From assembly GCA_907164885.2 (NCBI GenBank), contig OU015490.1, positions 16,463,547 through 16,527,546 of the forward strand: a stretch of 64,000 nucleotides of DNA, written 5' to 3'. The translations under genes were made by a program, and so were the position numbers. Positions 58,401 through 64,000 of this stretch are shown here, one piece after another; positions within the stretch are counted from its first letter, which is position 1; each line of letters starts with the position of its first letter. This DNA comes from Dolomedes plantarius (Eukaryota; Arthropoda; Arachnida; Araneae; Dolomedidae). The notes under the pieces were generated by a model that was given only the letters and a program-made list of their open reading frames with translations, made no database searches and was not told where the DNA came from.

Positions 58401-59899
58401 CTCATTCGTTGATCGGTGCTATCCTTCAAATGAGATGTAAAGATCTAAGGATTAAAGAAATGATAAGAAGAAAAAAAAGGAGGAAGGAAAAAAATCTAAA
58501 GAGACTAACCGCTGGAGAGGCTCTCATTTCTTTAGGTATTATAAAAATTTGATTCGTTTTCGTGTATAGTAGAAATGGAAGTTCGTGCCTATTATATTAT
58601 ATCACAGGAGAAGCGAGGGGTAGGGGGTGGAAGGATTGGGGGGTAGGAAAATGGATTCTTCGGTAACAAGTTTTTCCCCAATCGCGTGTGAGGCTCAACA
58701 GTTTCATGTTCCATCCAAAAACCGCACACAATATTATGAGCACAGCGGACAATTCTTTACACAAGAGGAAAAAAACAATAGGGGGGGGGGGTAGAGTAGC
58801 CGAAAAAAAAGATTCGAAATTGGGAAAAAGAATAATAACTGGAACTCCATCCGCAATCAGGTAGTTTGGGAAAAGCAACAGCTGGCATGCCCGGAAAAAT
58901 CCGAGCTCGGGAAGGAGGGGTGGTCGAAGGGAAGGAACGTAGTACGTCACTCCGAGAAAAGAGAAGGAAAAAAAACTGAGGGGGCTCCGAGAGTGGTGAA
59001 ATTCGGAGGTGCGCGCCCGGCCGGGTGTAATTTCCCTGGAGCAGTGTTGGATGGGGCGCAGGTTAAGTGATGGAGATGACACGTGATTGGATCCAGAAGA
59101 GAGAGGGGGGGGGCGTTTTTTCTGTAGGATTTTTTTCACGATTGCGAGTTTTGTTGTTGAAACGGATGGGGTGATTTAGAATGATTATGAACAGCAGGAA
59201 GTTGAAGGGATTCTTCCATTTCTTATGATACGGAAAAAGAGCAGATTCTCTTTAAGGAAAATTTCACCTTACTCAATGTATACTACTCAGGCACAATTAT
59301 TAAAGAAATACACAGTAGAGAAACGTATAGATTTAGGAAAAATTTAGCACTATTTCCTATTTGAATGTACATCCTAGAGCACACTTGCACAGCATACGGC
59401 CTGCGGGCCAAATGCGGCCCAATCGGGATCACTCAGCGGCTAGAGAAGCCTTTTGGGAAGATGCATATTATTATAAATCTAAATAATACTGAATATTACT
59501 TTTAGATTTATAATATTACGAAAAGAAAACCGTATTTATAGGACCACAGGACGCACTGGATGATAAGGATTAGAAATGATATGCAGACTTCAGCTTTCGC
59601 TTATACAGCAGGATAAAATTACTGACTGAGGTCGCTCCGACGGCAACCCCCTCTACATCAAAACCCCAGGACCGGTCACCCAGTCTTGCCCTCGGCTTCG
59701 TGAAACCAACAGGACCGAATCCTTCATCCGTATCTAAGTTCAGCTTGACGACACCATTCGCTCGAAGCCTTCGAACCCAGAGCCATCCAAATACAACTTC
59801 AACGCTTAGCTATCTAACTGAAACGGCAGCCACCACACTGCCAACTACGTCGCTTTTCCTCTGAACTCTTTATTAAGAAAACAATTTACAACTTATAAA
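58401..59899. other. unassigned sequence
   Basis: G-rich and A-rich stretches occur at 58600-59130. The 180-codon minus-strand frame there (58597-59139) is Pro/Ser/Phe-rich low complexity opposite G/A-rich DNA and shows no domain. ACGGCCTGCGGGCCAAATGC at 59396 looks like a hAT-type end but has no partner. Confidence 0.45.
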
Positions 59900-60215
59900 T
59901 CATAACATAACAAACAATTACTGTACAACTCGTACAGAATGTAACAAGTCAGAACAATGGCTGTACAGCTCGTACAAAAAAACATAACATCGTCAAGCAT
60001 GTAACATAGTCGCAACAGCACTATAAATACTAAGCTAACAGCAGAAACTCAAGCTAGACATCAGCAAATTAAACATTAGTACAAATCATAGTACACCGTA
60101 CATCAGCAAAGCCAAAAAGTCAACAAAGTTCGAGCAAGAATACAAAGTGAAACGAGAAGGTTCACCGCGCTGTCTTGCGCACTCCATAATCGGTTCTTTG
60201 GATAAGTCTTTCAAT
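59900..60215. other. unassigned sequence next to the LINE relic
   Basis: CTGTACARCTCGTACA occurs twice (near 59921 and 59961). It may belong to the LINE, but no motif shows it. Confidence 0.4.
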
Positions 60216-60842
60216 CTGAACTTTATAACAGGGACAGTTTCTATCCGTTGGAAGATGTCCCGCATTTGTGGGGATCTCCTCTTTCTTATCCGCATGGATT
60301 AAATAATCTTCGCAATTTGTTCATCTCAGTTGCACTCCACACTCTCCTTCGTGTGTCGCTCGAGCACATTTTGTACGTTTTATCATAATCACAGTGCTTG
60401 GCTACGTGCCCGTAGCACCAGCAATTGTAACAGATGAGTGGTTTTGGATATTCTTTAAAGCTGTATCTCTCCCAACATAATTTAAGTTTCTTAAGTCTCT
60501 CTATCTTCTTAAATGCTGCTCCCTTCAAACTTAGTATCCAGTTGGAAAAATTCTTAGCTATATAGCGAGTAATCACCTTCACGGTCTCTCCCGCTAACTC
60601 TTCATTCTGAGCCGCAAGCATCTTCCCTAAATCGTCTTTCTCAATTTTTCATTTACACCAAATATAGTGATATGCGGATCTCGCTCTCTTGCCTTCTTAA
60701 TTTCATATTTCTCACATAGATCATCACTTTTTCTTAAACTTTTCAATTAACTTATCAATATCATCTTCTTTAGTGGTTCCAACTAAGATTCCACTCCTTG
60801 AAATCTTTCTGCATGCCATTATCCCAATTTTCAGCTTATCCT
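60216..60842 (-). pseudogene. LINE ORF1 (gag-like) with CCHC zinc knuckle, broken
   Basis: On the minus strand an upstream part reads GILVGTTKEDDIDKLIEKF, then KKARERDPHITIFGVNEKL, then ELAGETVKVITRY and finally CYNCWCYGHVAKHC, a CX2CX4HX4C zinc knuckle. RDPHITIFGV followed by a knuckle is the layout of ORF1 proteins of I/jockey/R1-type LINEs, which coat the element's RNA. Frame breaks lie near 60715-60735 and 60625-60650. The 5' part is cut at 60843, where N3 begins. No ORF2 is seen in the window. Confidence 0.8.
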
Positions 60843-60848
60843 GTTTAA

Positions 60849-61559
60849 GGGAACAGTGGACTTTCAAAATTGTGAAATTTGTCCAAAAATTCAATTTTTT
60901 TTAATTTTATTGAATTGTGAAACTACGGACGAATAGGAATGTGTCGCAAAAAGAATTTTTAATTTCTGCGATTACTTTCCTAGTTATAGGCATTTGTATT
61001 TAATTTAGATATTATGTGGTTACTAATAGCAATAACTTTAAATGTTTTTCTCAAAATAAAAATTTTCGTGTCATACGAATATTCAAACTGCTCAGGGCGC
61101 ATTTCTAATTATCGCATTTCTTTGAAATTTAAGTTTTATATACTTAACTGTATATCAAATAAATCTTATTGAAATAAAACACGCTTCGTAGCTCAGAATT
61201 GTACTCGAAAAGATGATTTATAGGTTTTTTGCGTCATAAAAAGGGTGTTTTCGCTATTATTATTTTTTTCTGTTTGTATATTTAATGAATGCTTAAAATA
61301 AGCAATAAGTGTCATTGTCAGTTCTATAAGGTATCCTGTCAATAAAAATGACCATATTATATGCAAAAGAAATACGCATGGAACATTTTTAATGAGGCCA
61401 ATTTTTGATATAATTAATAATTAATAATTTATAAAATAATCAATATTTCATCATTAAATTTTAACCCCTTTTACATATCTATGGTGCTAATGACCTATTC
61501 AAATTTCAAGCAAATCCATTGAAAACAAAAAAAGTTAGGTTTGAAGGTCCACTGTCCCC
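60849..61559 (+). mobile_element. N3: TTAA-flanked MITE
   Basis: TTAA at 60845-60848 and 61560-61563. Ends GGGAACAGTGGACTTTCAAA and the inverse of GGGGACAGTGGACCTTCAAA. It is the reverse complement of N4 across its whole ~715-bp length (shared GACGAATAGGAATGTGT, GCTTCGTAGCTCAGAATT and TGACCATATTATATGCAAAA, allowing for divergence). No coding capacity. Confidence 0.9.
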
Positions 61560-61563
61560 TTAA

Positions 61564-61630
61564 GGTTGCTGGTTACCATTCCTATTGGATTCATTCAGTC
61601 CAGTGTTAACCTATGGAAATAATATAATAT
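61564..61630 (+). mobile_element. M-family left end sharing TTAA with N3
   Basis: Directly after TTAA 61560-61563 comes GGTTGCTGGTTACCATTCCT, then ATTGGATTC and TGTTAACCTATGG, an M outer end. N3 therefore sits in the TTAA that bounded this M copy. The rest of M is not recognisable. Confidence 0.72.
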
Positions 61631-61959
61631 TTTTAAATGAAAGGACTTCTAACAGTCGTATGACCCTTTAAAAAAGAAAAAAAAGAAATGTTTGTCATTT
61701 CTAAAGAAATGTATTCGTTTAAGAGTATATACGGCATTTTTTACATTAAAAAAAAGACTTTTAGAAATTTCGGAAAGTTGGACTTTTTAGAAATTTCGGA
61801 AATGAAAAACTTTGCATTGTAAAAAGTCCGTCTTTTTTACAGGATAAAAAACATGTCAGACGTCTCTAAGAAATGAATTTTTTAGCGTTGTTACTATTTA
61901 CAAATGGCGAAAATTTTAGAAAATACGGTGGTTTTTTTTTTTTTTTTTTTTAGTGAAAA
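61631..61959. other. unassigned AT-rich sequence
   Basis: GACTTTTTAGAAATTTCGGA-type phrases recur within it. A long T-run lies at 61930-61951. No gene. Confidence 0.4.
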
Positions 61960-62037
61960 AACCATGGAAAAATAAAGAGGAGATCCCCACAAAAGCGGGA
62001 CAACTCCCAACGGATAGAAACTGTCCCTGTTATAAAT
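61960..62037 (+). mobile_element. LINE fragment, inverted relative of 60216-60295
   Basis: AAGAGGAGATCCCCACAAAA, then GCGGGACA, then CCAACGGATAGAAACTGTCC and CTGTTATAAA match the reverse complement of the start of the ORF1 region with few changes. It is an 80-bp remnant of the same LINE in opposite orientation. Confidence 0.82.
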
Positions 62038-62423
62038 TCTTTTTACACTGGAGAAATGAGGGATTGTGTATTTATAGTGCACTGTTGAAAATTTCTTTCA
62101 TTTTCGTCATTTTTACACTGTAAAAATGTATCCATCATTTCTACAATATAAAATGTCCGTCATTTCAACTCTGCAAAAAAAAAAAAGTCTATTACTTACA
62201 CTTAATTAAGTCCTTCATTTAGTATTTTTTACTTAATGAAGGACCATGAATTCATTAAAATTCATTCATCAACATAATATTTTTAATATTTTTTCCATTC
62301 ATCCCGTTTCGAGTTGTGCAATCCAGTCTTCGAGCATTCTCTGTCGAAACTGTTAAACATTCTCTTGGAGTGTCGATTTTTTAGCCTATGTTCCCAACAA
62401 AGTAGAACACTCGACCCATTCAC
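62038..62423. other. unassigned AT-rich spacer
   Basis: Nothing recognised. Confidence 0.4.
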
Positions 62424-62427
62424 TTAA

Positions 62428-63147
62428 GGGGAGAGTGGACCTTCAAACCTAACTTTTTTTGTTTCGAATGGATTTGTTTGAAATTTGAATAAGTGATTAG
62501 TACCATACAAATATAAAAGTGGTTAAAATTTAATGATGAAATATTAATATGTTATGAATTATGAACTATAAATTATATCAAAAATTGGCCTCGTTAAAAA
62601 TGTCCCATGCGCATTTCTTTTGCATATAATACGGTCATTTTTATTTACAGGATACCTTATAGAACTGACAATGAAACTTATTGCTTGCTTTAAGCATTCA
62701 TTAAAAATATAAAGAGAAAAAATAATAATAGTGAAAACACCCTTTTTATGACGCAAAATACCTATAAATCATCTTTTCAAGTACAAAATTTAGAAATTCT
62801 GAGCTACGAAGCATCTTTTTTTTCAATAAGATTTATTTGATATACAGTTAAGTATATAAAACTTAAATTTCAAAGCAATACGATAGTTAGAAATGCGCCC
62901 GGATCAGTTTGAATATTCGTATGACACGAAAATTTTTATTTTGCGAAAAACGCATTTAAAGTTATTGCTATTAGTAACCACATAATATCTAAATTAAATG
63001 CAAATGCCTCTAACTAGGAAAGTAATCACAGAAATAAAAAATTCTTTTTGCAACACATTCCTACTCGTCCGTAGATTTACAATTCGATAAAATAAAAAAA
63101 ATTGAATTTTTGGACAAATTTCCCAATTTTGAAAGTCCACTGTCCCC
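62428..63147 (-). mobile_element. N4: TTAA-flanked MITE, inverted relative of N3
   Basis: TTAA at 62424-62427 and 63148-63151. Ends GGGGAGAGTGGACCTTCAAA and the inverse of GGGGACAGTGGACTTTCAAA. 720 bp. N3 and N4 face each other about 870 bp apart, so a transcript across both could fold into a long hairpin. Confidence 0.9.
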
Positions 63148-63176
63148 TTAAGAGAAAGCGAATCATTTAAAAAGTT

Positions 63177-63181
<5 letters not shown>

Positions 63182-63228
<47 letters not shown>
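63182..63228. repeat. (TA)n microsatellite
   Basis: A TA run between N4 and repeat R. Confidence 0.95.
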
Positions 63229-63234
<6 letters not shown>

Positions 63235-63525
63235 TTTATTGCACTTTTTTGCAATAGTGTTTGACATATTACTCACCATGTTTCGGCCTAAAAGTTAGGC
63301 TATAGGTGTTCATTGAATCGTTCTACGGGTGCATGTACTTATAAAAGGATAATTTTAAAAAAAATCAGTGTTTTTTCACTTTTTTTTGGTAAATTTCGGT
63401 GATTTTTGGAAATAGTGTTAAACTTTTGACTTCAGAAGACATGTAAGTGTGTCACAGTAGTGTATAACATAAAGGAAATTAAAATATATTGAGTCAAATT
63501 CAGTGTAAGGTCAATGGCGTAAGCA
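63235..63525 (+). repeat. dispersed repeat R, copy 2
   Basis: A second copy of the 11755-12055 block (GCAATAGTGTTTGACATATT, TTCATTGAATCGTTCT, AATCAGTGTTTTTTCACTTT, GTGTCACAGTAGTGTATA). Confidence 0.85.
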
Positions 63526-63542
63526 CTCCACTGTACTAAAAA

Positions 63543-64000
63543 TCTATATATATAAAACGCGTAGATATGGGGCACAAAAATCGACACTATTTCTACACTT
63601 CGAATGGCAACGGCTGCAACTACCAGATGTAAACATTAGCGGCCGTCTGCAATTTCCTACCGCGTGTTAACATGGATTTACGCACTCAAATCAGGAATGC
63701 TCGAAAGCGAGCTGTTCGATCAAGTGAAAATTGGGAACAGTCTCAAGAAAGAAAGCGAAGAAGAAATAATTCATTAAGGGAGAGCATAAATGATCGCGAG
63801 TTTAGGCTTAACCGTCGCCGGCTTAGCAACCTACAGCCAGTAATAGTTAATTTTCTACACTTTTTTCAGTACTTGCTGAAATTTTACTCCATTTTATAAG
63901 TGGAGAAATTTTCCCAACAATTTATTATTTCATGTGATTAAGTGTAGCTATCTGAATTGTGAACAATAGAACATACAGAGAGTGATGTAATCCACACTAT
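63543..64000 (+). mobile_element. probable Helitron 5' end, runs off the window
   Basis: TCTATATATATAAAACGCGT, preceded by A, is the typical 5' end of many animal Helitrons (TC start, TATATATAAAA). An open frame begins 130 bases inside. The 3' end is outside the window, so length and completeness cannot be judged. Confidence 0.55.
63672..63899 (+). CDS. possible N-terminus of a Helitron replication protein
   Basis: A 75-codon frame starts MDLRTQIRNARKRAVRSSEN and is very basic, with Arg/Glu-rich repeats (QERKRRRNNSLRESINDREF). Helitron Rep-helicase proteins often start with such an Arg-rich, coiled stretch, and the position behind a Helitron-like 5' end fits. It ends at a stop at 63897-63899, so it is either a truncated gene or the first part of a broken or spliced one. 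The function is inferred from context only. Confidence 0.4.
   Translation: MDLRTQIRNARKRAVRSSENWEQSQERKRRRNNSLRESINDREFRLNRRRLSNLQPVIVNFLHFFQYLLKFYSIL

Noticed and set aside
58597..59139. 180-codon minus-strand frame
   Set aside because: Low-complexity Pro/Ser/Phe/Leu sequence opposite G/A-rich DNA, with no domain and no supporting context.
59390..59450. hAT-like end GGCCTGCGGGCCAAATGCGG
   Set aside because: No matching inverted end or 8-bp duplication was found, so no element can be defined.
60086..60295. Minus-strand frame MRIRKRRSPQMRDIFQRIET... as a continuation of ORF1
   Set aside because: It is in another frame and shows no known domain; only the 60216-60295 part is supported, as DNA shared with 61960-62037.

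Overview
This is eukaryotic, animal-type DNA: AT-rich, full of (TA)n microsatellites, and packed with DNA transposons and their short non-autonomous derivatives (Tc1, mariner/rosa, pogo/Tigger, hAT, TTAA-targeting elements, Helitrons), tRNA-derived SINEs, a LINE ORF1 remnant and a reverse-transcriptase relic. The mix fits an arthropod, and a chelicerate is my guess, but nothing in the window fixes the species. I found no host protein-coding gene, no rRNA or intact tRNA gene, and no CRISPR array. Nearly every long open frame is either a translated (TA)n tract or lies inside a mobile element.

Layout. 0-13 kb: (TA)n; a near-complete Tc1 element with a damaged transposase; TTAA-flanked elements of families 'M' and 'N', one nested in the other; a pogo/Tigger MITE whose right end has become a tandem array; and two oppositely oriented Tigger deletion derivatives. 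13-16.3 kb: a Helitron, then four different transposons separated only by (TA)n tracts. 16-26 kb: mostly unassigned sequence with (TA)n, a 946-bp Tigger-type element, a full M element, two small MITEs and a SINE. 26.5-33.2 kb: a 40-bp minisatellite made from the tip of M, a Tc1 element holding a retro-type insertion that itself holds a DD41D (rosa-like) mariner, and a hAT MITE with an 8-bp target duplication. 34-39.3 kb: a broken reverse transcriptase and three Helitrons. 40.9-45 kb: a segment present three times in tandem, each copy interrupted by a different element (N, Tc1, SINE). 46-52.9 kb: complex microsatellites, M, a Helitron, a second copy of the 28-kb Tc1 family, and an M copy inserted into the internal TTAA of another M copy. 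54-58.4 kb: a SINE cluster and a degenerate tandem array with a SINE that has a clean 12-bp target duplication. 60-64 kb: a LINE ORF1 pseudogene, an inverted pair of N elements, and what looks like the 5' end of a coding Helitron running off the window.

How it fits together. Almost everything can be read as a record of target preference. TA-targeting transposons sit at the edges of (TA)n tracts, and TTAA-targeting elements sit in TTAA sites, including the TTAA near their own ends. Two transposon tips (M and a Tigger MITE) have been amplified into satellites. Element boundaries were placed by eye from terminal inverted repeats and target duplications. Family names rest on motifs seen in the sequence plus general family knowledge, not on a database search.
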